Shown here: piece by piece, positions 1 through 9,760 of the stretch | How the letters are laid out: each line of letters begins with the position of its first letter | How positions within the stretch are numbered: the stretch's first letter is position 1 | Source: Aquabacterium sp. | GTDB taxonomy: Bacteria; Pseudomonadota; Gammaproteobacteria; Burkholderiales; Burkholderiaceae_C | Reading direction: 5' to 3' | DNA: 64,000 bases | Assembly: GCF_029946005.1 (NCBI RefSeq) | Contig: NZ_JAQSDR010000037.1 | Span: forward strand, 92,991 to 156,990 | Made by a program: the position numbers and the translations under genes | Notes under the pieces: model-generated | What the model saw: the letters and a program-made list of their open reading frames with translations, nothing else | What the model was told of the DNA's origin: nothing | Databases searched by the model: none

Positions 1-873
1 GATCTTGCCCTCCTTGTACCAGGCCGCCAGCTGCATCAGGCAAGCCGCGTTGTTCTGCGGTTCGCGCTTGGCGAACTCGCCCCAGAACACGCCCATGATC
101 GAGGCGCCCTTCAGCAAGGCCAGGTTCAAGGGCAGGGCCGGGATCGTGCCGTTGGCAAAGCCGATGACCAGGTAGCGGCCGCGCCAGCCGATCGATCGGA
201 AGGCGGCCTCGGTCAGGTCGCCGCCCACCGGGTCATAGACCACATCGGGGCCTTTGCCACCGGTCAGCGTCTTCAACTCGTCGCGCAAATTGCCGGTGCT
301 GTAGTTGATGGTCTCGTCGGCGCCCAATTGCTTGCACAGCGCGCACTTTTCATCGCTTGATGCGGCGGCGATCACCTTGGCGCCTGCGGCCTTGGCGATC
401 TGGATGGCCGCGGTCCCCACGCCCCCTGCGGCACCCAGCACCAGCACGGTTTCCCCAGCCTTCAAGGCGGCGCGGTCCATCAGTGCGTGGTACGAGGTGC
501 CATAGGTGCACAGGAACGCTGCCGCATCTTCAAATGAAAACGCGGGCGGCAGCGGCATCAGCATGGCGGCCGGTGCCACCGTGTGGGTGCCAAACCCGCC
601 CGTGCCGGCAAAGCCTGCCACCGAGGTGCCCACCGCCAGGTGCTTGACGCCTTCTCCCACCGCTTCGACCACGCCCGCGAACTCGGCGCCGGGCACAAAC
701 GGTGGATTGGGCTTCATCTGGTACTTGCCCTGCACGATCAGCAGGTCGGGAAAGTTCAGGCTGGCGGCCTTGATGGCCACGCGCACTTCGCCCTTGCCAG
801 GCTCAGGCGTCGGGGCTTCTTTCCAGGTCAGGGCATCGACGCCGGTGGGGTTGTCGCAAATCCAGGCTTGCAT
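1..873 (-). CDS. NADPH:quinone oxidoreductase / zinc-type alcohol dehydrogenase superfamily (3' end truncated by window)
   Basis: Reverse-strand translation starts MQAWICDNPTGVDALTWKEAPTPEPGKGEVRVAIKAASLNFPDLLIVQGKYQ and contains VLVLGAAGGVGTAAIQIAKAAGAKVIAAASS (Rossmann/MDR motif). No stop before base 1. Confidence 0.85.
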   Translation of the reverse strand, partial: MQAWICDNPTGVDALTWKEAPTPEPGKGEVRVAIKAASLNFPDLLIVQGKYQMKPNPPFVPGAEFAGVVEAVGEGVKHLAVGTSVAGFAGTGGFGTHTVAPAAMLMPLPPAFSFEDAAAFLCTYGTSYHALMDRAALKAGETVLVLGAAGGVGTAAIQIAKAAGAKVIAAASSDEKCALCKQLGADETINYSTGNLRDELKTLTGGKGPDVVYDPVGGDLTEAAFRSIGWRGRYLVIGFANGTIPALPLNLALLKGASIMGVFWGEFAKREPQNNAACLMQLAAWYKEGKI

Positions 874-904
874 GGGTGGTGTCTCCTCGGTCTATGCCTT
901 GTCG

Positions 905-1819
905 TCAAACAGGCTGTTTGGTGAAGGTGTTGCATTGGTTGATCTCGCCGCTTTCAAAGCCCCGCTTGAACCAGCTCACGCGCTGTTGGCTGCTGCCATG
1001 GGTGAAGCTCTCCGGCACCACCTGGCCTTGTGATTTGCGCTGCAGCGTGTCGTCGCCAATCTGCGATGCGGCATTCAGCGCTTCTTCGATGTCGCCCGCC
1101 TCAATGATCTGGCGCGAGCGCTGAGCATGGTTGGCCCACACGCCCGCAAAGCAATCGGCTTGCAATTCAAGGCGCACGCTCATGGCGTTGTACTGGGCTG
1201 TGCTCAGGCGACCGCGCGCCTCGTCCAGCTTGGCCGAGGTGCCCAACAGGTTCTGAACGTGGTGGCCCACCTCATGGGCGATGACGTAGGCTTGGGCAAA
1301 GTCGCCGGGCGCGCCCAGGCGCTCGCGCAGGGTGTCGTAAAAGGCCAGATCGACGTAGACCTTGTGGTCGGCCGGGCAGTAGAACGGGCCCATGGCCGAT
1401 TCGCCCCGGCCGCAAGCGGTGGTGGTCGCGCCGCGAAAAATCTTCAGCTTCGGGTTCTCGTAGGTGCCGCCGGCTTGTTTGAAGATTTCGCCCCAAACGT
1501 CTTCGGTGTCGGCCAGCACCGTGGCCACAAACTGCACCTGCGGGTCCTGGCTTGGCCCTTGCGGCGTGGTCGGGGCCGTGGGGTCGCTCACTTGTGACGG
1601 GGGTGGGTTGGTCAGCGCGCCACTACCGCCACTCAGCATGCTGAGCACCGTCATGGGGTTGATGCCCAGAAAATAGCTCGCCACCAAGGCAATGGCCACG
1701 GTGCCCAAACTCAAGCCGCCGCCGCCGATGGAGAAGCCCTGTCGGCCTCCACCACCATCCGAGGCCTCGTCTCGTGCGTCTTCGACGTTGTCGCTTTGGC
1801 GGTTGCCTTTCCAGCGCAT
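905..1819 (-). CDS. YpfJ/KPN_02809-family neutral zinc metallopeptidase
   Basis: 304 aa ORF with N-terminal TM, FYCPADHKVYVDLAFYDTL and zinc motif HEVGHHVQ. Confidence 0.9.
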   Translation of the reverse strand: MRWKGNRQSDNVEDARDEASDGGGGRQGFSIGGGGLSLGTVAIALVASYFLGINPMTVLSMLSGGSGALTNPPPSQVSDPTAPTTPQGPSQDPQVQFVATVLADTEDVWGEIFKQAGGTYENPKLKIFRGATTTACGRGESAMGPFYCPADHKVYVDLAFYDTLRERLGAPGDFAQAYVIAHEVGHHVQNLLGTSAKLDEARGRLSTAQYNAMSVRLELQADCFAGVWANHAQRSRQIIEAGDIEEALNAASQIGDDTLQRKSQGQVVPESFTHGSSQQRVSWFKRGFESGEINQCNTFTKQPV

Positions 1820-1924
1820 GGTTTAACTCCGAAAGTGAGGCCGCCAAAAAGGGCGGTGCGTGGGAATGGTAGCAGTGACTAAAATGGGCGATTGACCGCC
1901 TTTGCGACCTCGTCGCCCATTTGC

Positions 1925-3562
1925 ATGCCAGACCAACTTTCGGCCTCACAACTCCCCGTCGTCATCATCGGCGCGGGCCTGGCCGGTCTCACCGTGGCGC
2001 TGCACCTGGCCGAGACGCAACCCGTCATCGTCCTGGCCAAGCGCCAGCTGGAAGAAGCCGCCACCGCCTGGGCGCAGGGCGGCATCGTCGGCGTGCTGGG
2101 CAACGATGACAGCATCGGCTCCCACGTTCGGGATACCCAGGAGGCTGGCGCGGGTTTGGTCGATGAACACACGGCCGAGTTCATCGCCCGCCACAGTGCC
2201 CGCGCGGTGCAATGGCTGGTCGAACGCGGTGTGCCGTTTTCAGCCGACCCAGAAGGCCCCCTTGGCTTGCACCTGACCCGCGAAGGTGGCCACGCCGTGC
2301 GCCGCATCGCCCACGCGGCCGATGCCACCGGCAAAGCCATCCACGATGTCCTCCTGGAAGAGGTTAAGCGCCATCCCAACATCAGCATGCGCGAACGCTG
2401 GATGGCGGTGGACCTGATCACCGACCGGCACCTGCGCAAGGGCGGCGCCACCTCCGCCAACACGCAACGCTGCCACGGCATTTACGCGCTCGACATCGAA
2501 ACCCAACGCGTTGAAACACTGGCGGCCTCGGCCGTTGTGCTGGCCACTGGCGGCGTGGGCAAGGTCTACCGCTACACCAGCAACCCCGACACCGCCACCG
2601 GAGACGGCATCGCCATGGCCTGGCGGGCGGGCTGCCGGGTCGGCAACATGGAATTCATCCAGTTCCATCCGACTTGCCTGTACCACCCACAAGAGCGCAG
2701 CTTCCTGATCACCGAGGCAATGCGCGGCGAGGGCGCCATCCTGCGCCTGCCCGATGGCACCCGCTTCATGCCTTCGCATGACGAGCGCGGCGAACTGGCC
2801 CCGCGCGACATCGTCGCCCGCGCCATCGACTTCGAGATGAAAAAGCACGGCCTGGACCACGTCTGGCTTGACGCCACGCACTTGGGCGAGGCCTTCCTCA
2901 AAGAGCACTTTCCGACCATCCACGCGCGCTGCCTGACCTTGGGCATCGACATCGCCAAGCAGTTCATCCCGGTGGTGCCTGCTGCGCACTACACCTGTGG
3001 TGGCGTGGTCACTGACCTGCAAGGTCGCACGGATTTACCGGGCCTGTATGCCGTGGGCGAGACCACTTACACCGGCCTGCATGGTGCCAATCGCCTGGCC
3101 AGCAATTCCTTGCTGGAGTGCGTGGTGCTGGGCCGCACTTGCGCGGACGACATCCAGGCTCAGCAGCCTCCAGAAGGTCCGGCTTTGCCCGGGTGGGACG
3201 AAAGCCAGGTGTCCGATGCCGATGAAGAGGTCGTGATCTCGCACAACTGGGACGAGCTGCGCCTGGTGATGTGGAACTACGTGGGCATCGTGCGCACCAC
3301 GCGCCGCCTGGAGCGCGCGTTGCACCGCATCAAGCTGCTGCGCAGCGAGATCGACGACTATTACGCGGCCTTCCGTGTCAGCCGCGATTTGCTGGAGCTG
3401 CGCAACCTCGTTGACTGTGCCGAGCTGATCGTGCGATCGGCCCTGTCGCGCCAGGAAAGCCGCGGCCTGCATTACAGCCGCGACTACCCGCGCACCTTGC
3501 CAGTCAGTTTCCCCACCATCCTGAGCAAGAAGCCCAAGAAGCGCGACGCCTGGTTGCCGTGA
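1925..3562 (+). CDS. nadB: L-aspartate oxidase
   Basis: FAD motif [48 protein letters not shown]-like [36 protein letters not shown]. Start at internal ATG (MPDQLSAS) is tentative; the ORF opens at 1892. Confidence 0.95.
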   Translation: MPDQLSASQLPVVIIGAGLAGLTVALHLAETQPVIVLAKRQLEEAATAWAQGGIVGVLGNDDSIGSHVRDTQEAGAGLVDEHTAEFIARHSARAVQWLVERGVPFSADPEGPLGLHLTREGGHAVRRIAHAADATGKAIHDVLLEEVKRHPNISMRERWMAVDLITDRHLRKGGATSANTQRCHGIYALDIETQRVETLAASAVVLATGGVGKVYRYTSNPDTATGDGIAMAWRAGCRVGNMEFIQFHPTCLYHPQERSFLITEAMRGEGAILRLPDGTRFMPSHDERGELAPRDIVARAIDFEMKKHGLDHVWLDATHLGEAFLKEHFPTIHARCLTLGIDIAKQFIPVVPAAHYTCGGVVTDLQGRTDLPGLYAVGETTYTGLHGANRLASNSLLECVVLGRTCADDIQAQQPPEGPALPGWDESQVSDADEEVVISHNWDELRLVMWNYVGIVRTTRRLERALHRIKLLRSEIDDYYAAFRVSRDLLELRNLVDCAELIVRSALSRQESRGLHYSRDYPRTLPVSFPTILSKKPKKRDAWLP

Positions 3563-3580
3563 CTTTTCGGGTTTGAGCCT

Positions 3581-3865
3581 TCAGCGTCGCGCCCGCATCG
3601 CGAATCGCGCCTGCACGAACTCGCAGGCATAGCGCACAGCGTCGGCAATGGCGATCTCGTTGTCGGCCCGCTCTTTCTCGGTCAGGTAGAAAGCCAGGTC
3701 GACCTCGTGGCGGATGTAGCGCGTGGGCAAATGATTGAGCGCCACGCAGGCCACGTCCGGCAATTGCTCTTCGGTCAGCAGGGGGTATTGGTGGGCGATG
3801 TCCACCACGGCCTCGAAGACCTGGCGTTCAAAATAGTTGCGAAGCGATGAGAAATCGGCAGGCAT
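3581..3865 (-). CDS. ComFB-like small protein (late competence development protein ComFB family)
   Basis: 94 aa: YFERQVFEAVVDIAHQYPLLTEEQLPDVACVALNHLPTRYIRHEVDLAFYLTEKE, resembling the ComFB domain. Confidence 0.7.
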   Translation of the reverse strand: MPADFSSLRNYFERQVFEAVVDIAHQYPLLTEEQLPDVACVALNHLPTRYIRHEVDLAFYLTEKERADNEIAIADAVRYACEFVQARFAMRARR

Positions 3866-3982
3866 GGGCGGCCTCGTGCTTGAAGATCCGCCCAGTTTGT
3901 CTCATGCGGCTGGTTTGAAAACGCCTTGGCGGCCCTCGCAAGCCCGGGCTTTGTGCACTATGCCCGCCGCCGGGCCCTCAGC

Positions 3983-4891
3983 TCAGGTGCCCAGGCGCTC
4001 CAGCACGCGCAATGAGAAGTCCACGGCCTTGACGTCCTTGGTCAGCTTGCCGATCGAGATGCGGTCCACGCCGGTGCTGGCGATGCCGCGCAGCTGGTCC
4101 ATCGTCACCCCGCCCGAAGCCTCCAGCAGAGCCTGCCCTTGAGTCAGCTCCTGATTGACGGCGACGGCTTGGCGCATCAGGGCCAGGTCGAAGTTGTCCA
4201 ACAGGATGCTGACGGCGCCAGCACTCAAGGCTTCGCGCAGCTGGGCCAAGGTCTCAACTTCGATCTGGATGCTGATCTGCTCACGCAAAGGCTGGGCTTG
4301 CGCAGCCACCAGCGCCTGTGCATTGCGCAGCGCGTTCGTCACGCTGCCAGCGGCCGCGATGTGGTTTTCCTTGATCAGGATGCCGTCGTACAAGGCCAGG
4401 CGCTGGTTGGCACCGCCCCCCACACGCACAGCGTACTTCTGCGCCAGGCGCAGGCCGGGCAGGGTCTTGCGCGTGTCCAGCACCACGCAGCCGCGTGGGT
4501 TGGGCGAGGCACCTTCGATGGCCTGCATGTGAACGTGCGTCAAGGTGGCCACGGCCGACAAGGTCTGCACGAAGTTGATGCCAGGGCGCTCGGCAGTCAG
4601 CAGCGCGCGCGCGTCGGCCTCGATCAGGCAGACCTCTGTGTCGGGGGCCATCAAGGCGCCTTCTTCATAAGCCCAGGTGATCAAGGCCTTGGGATCGAGC
4701 TTGAACAGGCAACCTTCGAACCAGTCGCGACCGCACAGCACCGCTTGTTCGCGCACCAGCAGGCGGGCCTTCACGCGCTGGCCAGCGGGGACCAGTTGCG
4801 CGGTCCAGTCGCACACGCCCACGTCTTCGAACAGCGCGTCGCGGATGTTGCGCTCACGCGCCTCGGTCAGGGTTTCGTTGTGGTCGAACAT
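3983..4891 (-). CDS. nadC: nicotinate-nucleotide diphosphorylase (carboxylating)
   Basis: Start MFDHNETLTEARERNIRDALFEDVG; conserved DTRKTLPGLRLAQKYAVRVGGGANQRLALYDGILIKENHI and LDNFDL. Confidence 0.95.
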   Translation of the reverse strand: MFDHNETLTEARERNIRDALFEDVGVCDWTAQLVPAGQRVKARLLVREQAVLCGRDWFEGCLFKLDPKALITWAYEEGALMAPDTEVCLIEADARALLTAERPGINFVQTLSAVATLTHVHMQAIEGASPNPRGCVVLDTRKTLPGLRLAQKYAVRVGGGANQRLALYDGILIKENHIAAAGSVTNALRNAQALVAAQAQPLREQISIQIEVETLAQLREALSAGAVSILLDNFDLALMRQAVAVNQELTQGQALLEASGGVTMDQLRGIASTGVDRISIGKLTKDVKAVDFSLRVLERLGT

Positions 4892-4916
4892 GGTGATGCA
4901 AGCAGGGCGCGGCTTA

Positions 4917-6047
4917 TCAAGCTGCGCCAATGTTGGGGACAAAGCCTTGTGCGGGTTTTTGAATGGCGGCAGGATGGCGAGCCACGAAATCGAGCATGCG
5001 GTCGATGCAACCATGCGCCTTGACGCGGATGGCCTCGTCGACCATCACCTCGCCGCTGCCTTTTTCCAGGCAGTCGAGCACGCCTTGCAGGGCGTTCATG
5101 GCCATCCAGGGGCAATGCGCGCAACTCTTGCAGGTGGCACTGTTGCCCGCGGTGGGCGCCTCGATCAGGCTTTTGGTCGGCGCCAGCTGGCGCATGCGGT
5201 GCAGGATGCCGTTGTCCGTGGCCACGATGAAGGTTTGCGCACTGGATTCGACCACGGCTTTGAGCAATTGCGAGGTCGAACCCACCACGTCGGCCAGGGC
5301 CACCACGCTCTCGGGCGATTCGGGGTGCACCAGGATAAGGGCCTCGGGGTATTGCTCGCGCATCAGTTGCAGTTCGACGCCTTTGAACTCGTCGTGCACG
5401 ATGCACTCGCCGTTCCACATCAGCATGTCGGCGCCAGTCTGGTTCTGGATGTAACGGCCCAGGTGGCGGTCAGGCGCCCACAGCACTTTTTCGCCTTGCG
5501 CCTTGAGGTGGCTGACGATGGCCAGCGCGCACGAACTCGTCACCATCCAGTCGGCCCGTGCCTTCACGGCGGCGCTGGTGTTGGCGTAGACCACGACCTT
5601 GCGGTCCGGGTGAGCATCGCAGAACTGGGCGAAATCGTCGGCCGGGCAGCCCAGGTCGAGTGAGCAAGTGGCGTCCAGGTCGGGCATCAGCACGCGCTTT
5701 TCAGGACTCAGAATCTTGGCCGATTCACCCATGAACTTCACACCGGCCACGATCAGGGTCTTGGCTGCATGGTCGCGCCCGAAGCGCGCCATCTCCAGCG
5801 AGTCGGACACGCAGCCACCGGTTTCCAGGGCCAGGTCTTGCAGGTCGCCATCGACGTAATAGTGGGCCACCAGCACGGCCTCGCGTTCCACCAGCAATTG
5901 CTTGATGCGCGCCTTGGTGGCTTCGCGCTGCAGGGGGCCCAGGGTCGCGGGCACCTTGGCCCAGGCGTGCGCTGTGCAACTGGCGCCAGTGGCGTCTTGG
6001 CGGGTGTAGTCGTAGACGACGGACTCGGGAGAACTCATGGTCGGCAA
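4917..6047 (-). CDS. nadA: quinolinate synthase
   Basis: [30 protein letters not shown]-like, [45 protein letters not shown] (Fe-S cysteines). Confidence 0.95.
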   Translation of the reverse strand: MPTMSSPESVVYDYTRQDATGASCTAHAWAKVPATLGPLQREATKARIKQLLVEREAVLVAHYYVDGDLQDLALETGGCVSDSLEMARFGRDHAAKTLIVAGVKFMGESAKILSPEKRVLMPDLDATCSLDLGCPADDFAQFCDAHPDRKVVVYANTSAAVKARADWMVTSSCALAIVSHLKAQGEKVLWAPDRHLGRYIQNQTGADMLMWNGECIVHDEFKGVELQLMREQYPEALILVHPESPESVVALADVVGSTSQLLKAVVESSAQTFIVATDNGILHRMRQLAPTKSLIEAPTAGNSATCKSCAHCPWMAMNALQGVLDCLEKGSGEVMVDEAIRVKAHGCIDRMLDFVARHPAAIQKPAQGFVPNIGAA

Positions 6048-6126
6048 TCTATCGTGCGCGGAAAAAGGGAATCACGGAGCGAACCGGCATGCTAGCCCAG
6101 ATGGCGCTGGGCGCGGGCGGTTGAGG

Positions 6127-6858
6127 TCATTGAGGGCGGCGCCTTCGGCGTTCCAGCGCCGCGACAATCTCGCAGGGTATCCAGACCGCGTAAAACGAAA
6201 AAATGATGTCGCTCAGGAAGTGTCCGCCCTGCATCATGCGGCCAAGGCCGATCAGGCTACCCATGAACAGCCCAATGAGCAGCCAGCGGCGGCGCCACAC
6301 AGGGCCCGCTGTCAGCCCCAGGCTCAGCAGCCAGAATCCGGTGGCGGCATGGCTGCTGACAAAACTGCGGTGAGTCGTGGCATCGGCCCCTTGCTGAAAC
6401 ACACCGTGAAAAGGCTGATCGCCCCCAAATTCGGCCACTTGCACAGGGCGAGGTCGCCCCACTGTGTTCTTGAACCAGACCTCCACCACCAATCCGGGCC
6501 CCAGCACGCCGCAAAGCACCGCCACCGCTGCCATGCGTCGCCACGGACCCCGGCATTGCACTGCGAGTTGTTCCCGGCCCTGCCAGCGCAGCAGGCGGGC
6601 CAGCAGTGGGCCCAGCAAGGCCAGGATCAACATCCCCGCGAGGATGGCTCGGCCGATCAGCGGCGTCCAGTGGTAGGACGCCTGCACCAGGGCATTTTGC
6701 GCATGGATGAAACCCAGGCCGGGCGTGTAGAGGTGCCCGGTCACCATCACGTCAATGCTGGGCACCTTGGCGAAGGCTACCGCGCAGAAGAAGAGCGCCC
6801 CCCACAGCCAGCGAACTTCTTTGCCCGCACGGTCACGTTCAATCGCCACGTTACTCAT
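6127..6858 (-). CDS. PAP2-family phosphatase (membrane)
   Basis: PAP2 motifs KNTVGRPRP, RSFVSSHAATGFWLLSL, GRMMQGGHFLSDIIFS. Start at MSNVAIERD. Confidence 0.85.
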   Translation of the reverse strand: MSNVAIERDRAGKEVRWLWGALFFCAVAFAKVPSIDVMVTGHLYTPGLGFIHAQNALVQASYHWTPLIGRAILAGMLILALLGPLLARLLRWQGREQLAVQCRGPWRRMAAVAVLCGVLGPGLVVEVWFKNTVGRPRPVQVAEFGGDQPFHGVFQQGADATTHRSFVSSHAATGFWLLSLGLTAGPVWRRRWLLIGLFMGSLIGLGRMMQGGHFLSDIIFSFYAVWIPCEIVAALERRRRRPQ

Positions 6859-8662
6859 CACTGCTGGGGGTGGCGGCGCCGCTTTGCTCCAGGTATGACT
6901 TCTCGTCATAGCCCAGAAAACCGCGCAGGAAGAACACATGCAGCGCCAAATTGCGGTCAATGCCCGTGGGCACCACGACACTCTTCATTTCGCGAACGAT
7001 GGCAAAACGTTGAAGGATGGCCTTGGGGTTGGCCTCGTCGGTCACCAGCACCATGTCCTGCCCCACCTTGTTGCCCAGGCTTTGAGTGAGCTCGTAATGG
7101 TTCGTCTGCAGGTTTTTAGGGTTCCACGCCACCAACTTCGGATTGAACCGGCGCCAGTGGTAAGCCGTCTGGCTCAGCAGCAGGCGTTTGTCGGCCAGCA
7201 CGGGCAGGCCGGCGATGGTGGGTTCCTCCATGACGGGGGCCAGTTGGTCAAACGCTTCCTGCCAGCCGCGCATGCGCACCAGGATGTCGTACTTCGAAGA
7301 CAGGCTGTCGCCCCCGATGTCTTTGGCGTGCAGCACCAGGCTGGTCAAGACCAGGTTGCTGATCAGAACCACCGCCAGCCACTTGTTGGGGCGCGGCGCC
7401 GCCAAGGGGACCAGCGGCTGACTCAAACGCGAGGCCGCCAACATGGTCAGGCCGATCATGGCCGGGGCGGCCCAGTTGACATGGGCGTCGGCGTAGAAAG
7501 CCTGCGCCAGCGCCACCAGCAGCAAAGGAATGCTCAGCGCCCACAAGAAGCGGTAGGACGACATGGACGCCAGGTAATAAGCCGAAGTGCGGATGGCCTG
7601 AGGGCGGCCATCACCAGTGGCCGCATCGCGCGCACCCGGCATGTTCAACTGGCTGGGTGGCAATACGGGGCTGGATGAGCGCCATTGGCTTGGGGGCATC
7701 ATCTGGCTGGACGCAGCCCATTGGCTGGGTGGAATCGAGGCATTGCCCAAATTGGTGGCCTGCTGCTTGAGCAGCCACAAGGCAGCCAGCACCGTGACCG
7801 GGCCCAGCATCAGAATCTGTCCCAGTGCGAACGTGATCATCGGGAGCAAGCCACCATGGCGGCCGGACTGCGCGGTCAACTCGGCGGTGTGGTGAAGAGT
7901 CGGGAAGCCGTGTTGGGCATTCCACCAGAGATTGGGCGACACGATGATCATCGCGACCACCAAAGCGGCCCAGGGGCCGACGCGCAGCAAGCCGCGCTTG
8001 GGGCCATGCACGCCCCAAAGTGCCCACACGGCGGTCAGACCAAAGGCGGCCATGGTGTATTTGTCCATGATGCCCACGCCGACGACGGCGCCGCACAGCA
8101 CCCACAGGCCCAGCCGGTTGGTCACCTGTGCTCGCCAAAGGGCCCAGGCTGCCAGCGTCCAGCACAACATCAACGGGCCGTCCGTGCTGGCCACCAGGCC
8201 CAGCAAGCCCACCACGGGGGTAGTCAGGAACAAGGCGCCTGCGACCATGCCAGTGCGCACACCGCTGCTGGTGGGCCAAAGGGCACGCGCCAGGCCCACC
8301 ATGGCCACTGCGGTCAGTGGGTAGACCAGGATGGACAGGGCCTTGACACCCAGCACGCCAGACCCAAACAAGCTGGTGCTCAGTCCGACCAGGCCAGCGA
8401 TCAGTGGAGGCTTTGAAAAATAACCCCAACTCAAATGCCGCGACCAATCCCAGTACTGAGACTCGTCAAAGAACAAGGAGATGCCACTGTGAGTGATCAC
8501 CCAGAAGCGGTAGAGCGTCAAGACCACGGCCAGCGCCAACAATTTCCACATGCGCGGTCCCCACAGCCGAGGCCAGCGCTGACCCGATGGTCGGACGGGT
8601 GGGGCCATGGCGGCGGGCTTGTCCTGCGCGTCGGTCGCTTGATCAGACGTCTCTGTGTTCAT
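6851..8662 (-). CDS. ArnT/GT39-like integral membrane glycosyltransferase (GT-C)
   Basis: 603 aa with FDESQYWDWSRHLSWGYFSKPPLIAGL (GT-C acidic loop motif), multiple TM helices. Confidence 0.85.
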   Translation of the reverse strand: MNTETSDQATDAQDKPAAMAPPVRPSGQRWPRLWGPRMWKLLALAVVLTLYRFWVITHSGISLFFDESQYWDWSRHLSWGYFSKPPLIAGLVGLSTSLFGSGVLGVKALSILVYPLTAVAMVGLARALWPTSSGVRTGMVAGALFLTTPVVGLLGLVASTDGPLMLCWTLAAWALWRAQVTNRLGLWVLCGAVVGVGIMDKYTMAAFGLTAVWALWGVHGPKRGLLRVGPWAALVVAMIIVSPNLWWNAQHGFPTLHHTAELTAQSGRHGGLLPMITFALGQILMLGPVTVLAALWLLKQQATNLGNASIPPSQWAASSQMMPPSQWRSSSPVLPPSQLNMPGARDAATGDGRPQAIRTSAYYLASMSSYRFLWALSIPLLLVALAQAFYADAHVNWAAPAMIGLTMLAASRLSQPLVPLAAPRPNKWLAVVLISNLVLTSLVLHAKDIGGDSLSSKYDILVRMRGWQEAFDQLAPVMEEPTIAGLPVLADKRLLLSQTAYHWRRFNPKLVAWNPKNLQTNHYELTQSLGNKVGQDMVLVTDEANPKAILQRFAIVREMKSVVVPTGIDRNLALHVFFLRGFLGYDEKSYLEQSGAATPSSDE

Positions 8663-8694
8663 GGTCGATGAGGCAAATGTGATTTGGACAGGCC

Positions 8695-9726
8695 TTAGGC
8701 CTGACGATGCCAGCCCTGATCGGGGGCCTGGGCCGGCGCTTCAGTCGTGTGATACGGGGCCACTTCGCCCCGATCGTAATAGATTCGGATCAGCAGTTCG
8801 GCCAGCACGCCTGTGGTCAGAAACTGTAGTCCACCCAACACGCAGAAAAATCCGAGCCAGAGTAACGGTCGCCCACCGATGTTGTTACCCAACATCTTGA
8901 GCACGCCCAGGTAGCCCAGGATCAAACTGCCAATCAAGCCCACGCCGAGCCCGACCCCGCCAAAGAAATGTCCGGGGCGACCGGCAAAGCGCAGGAAAAA
9001 ATTCACCGCCAGCAGATCCAGCACGACGCGCAGGGTGCGCGAAATACCGTACTTGGATTCACCTTGCGTTCGGGGATGGTGGCTGACCACCAGCTCGGAC
9101 ATGCGGGCTGGCGAAGTCACTGTGGCCATCCAGGCGGGAATGAAACGGTGCATTTCACCGTACAGGCGCACACGTTTGAGCACGCTGGCTCGGTAAGCCT
9201 TCAAACTGCAGCCCAGGTCCTGGAACTCCAGCCCGGTGATCTTGCGGATCAGGCGATTGGCAATTCGTGAAGGCACCTTGCGCAAGAAAAAGCCATCCTG
9301 GCGGTTCTGGCGCCAACCCGCGACCAAGTCCAGATCCTCCGTCACCAGCTTGGCAACAATGGCTGGGATGTCCTTGGGGTCGTTTTGCAGGTCACCGTCC
9401 AGGGTCACGATCACATCGCCTCGGGACGTGTCAATGCCCGCCTGCATCGCGGCGGTCTGGCGGAAGTTTCGCCACAAATGGACGGGGCGAACGTGAGGGC
9501 CGCGAAGCTTGGCCTGGGCATCCAGGGCTTGCTGGGTGCCATCGCGGCTGCCATCGTTGACGATGATGAGCTCCCAGGGCCAGGCGTAGGTAGCCAAGGC
9601 CTCGTGGACAGCATTCACAAAAGGCACGACGTTGTCCACCTCGTTGTACATGGGTACGACGATGGACAAGTGATGGTCTGGCACAACAGGCAGGGGGGCG
9701 ACGAAGGGTGTCGACACTGAACTCAT
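8695..9726 (-). CDS. GT2 polyprenyl-phosphate glycosyltransferase (ArnC/DPM1-like)
   Basis: HHLSIVVPMYNEVDNVVPFVNAVHEAL, IIVNDGSRDGT, DVIVTLDGDLQNDPKDIPAIV, C-terminal two-TM region. Start at MSSVSTPFV. Confidence 0.9.
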   Translation of the reverse strand: MSSVSTPFVAPLPVVPDHHLSIVVPMYNEVDNVVPFVNAVHEALATYAWPWELIIVNDGSRDGTQQALDAQAKLRGPHVRPVHLWRNFRQTAAMQAGIDTSRGDVIVTLDGDLQNDPKDIPAIVAKLVTEDLDLVAGWRQNRQDGFFLRKVPSRIANRLIRKITGLEFQDLGCSLKAYRASVLKRVRLYGEMHRFIPAWMATVTSPARMSELVVSHHPRTQGESKYGISRTLRVVLDLLAVNFFLRFAGRPGHFFGGVGLGVGLIGSLILGYLGVLKMLGNNIGGRPLLWLGFFCVLGGLQFLTTGVLAELLIRIYYDRGEVAPYHTTEAPAQAPDQGWHRQA

Positions 9727-9760
9727 GAACACGCTTTCTAACAAACTAAAACGATCTTGC

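Noticed and set aside
1127-1597. Long plus-strand ORF opposite the metallopeptidase gene, and similar antisense ORFs throughout (e.g. 4139-5023, 4677-5663, 11045-12304, 32322-33977, 39865-41370, 43910-45100, 57208-58404)
   Set aside because: They are mirror frames of strongly recognisable genes in GC-rich DNA, with His/Gln/Arg-rich composition and no domain signatures.
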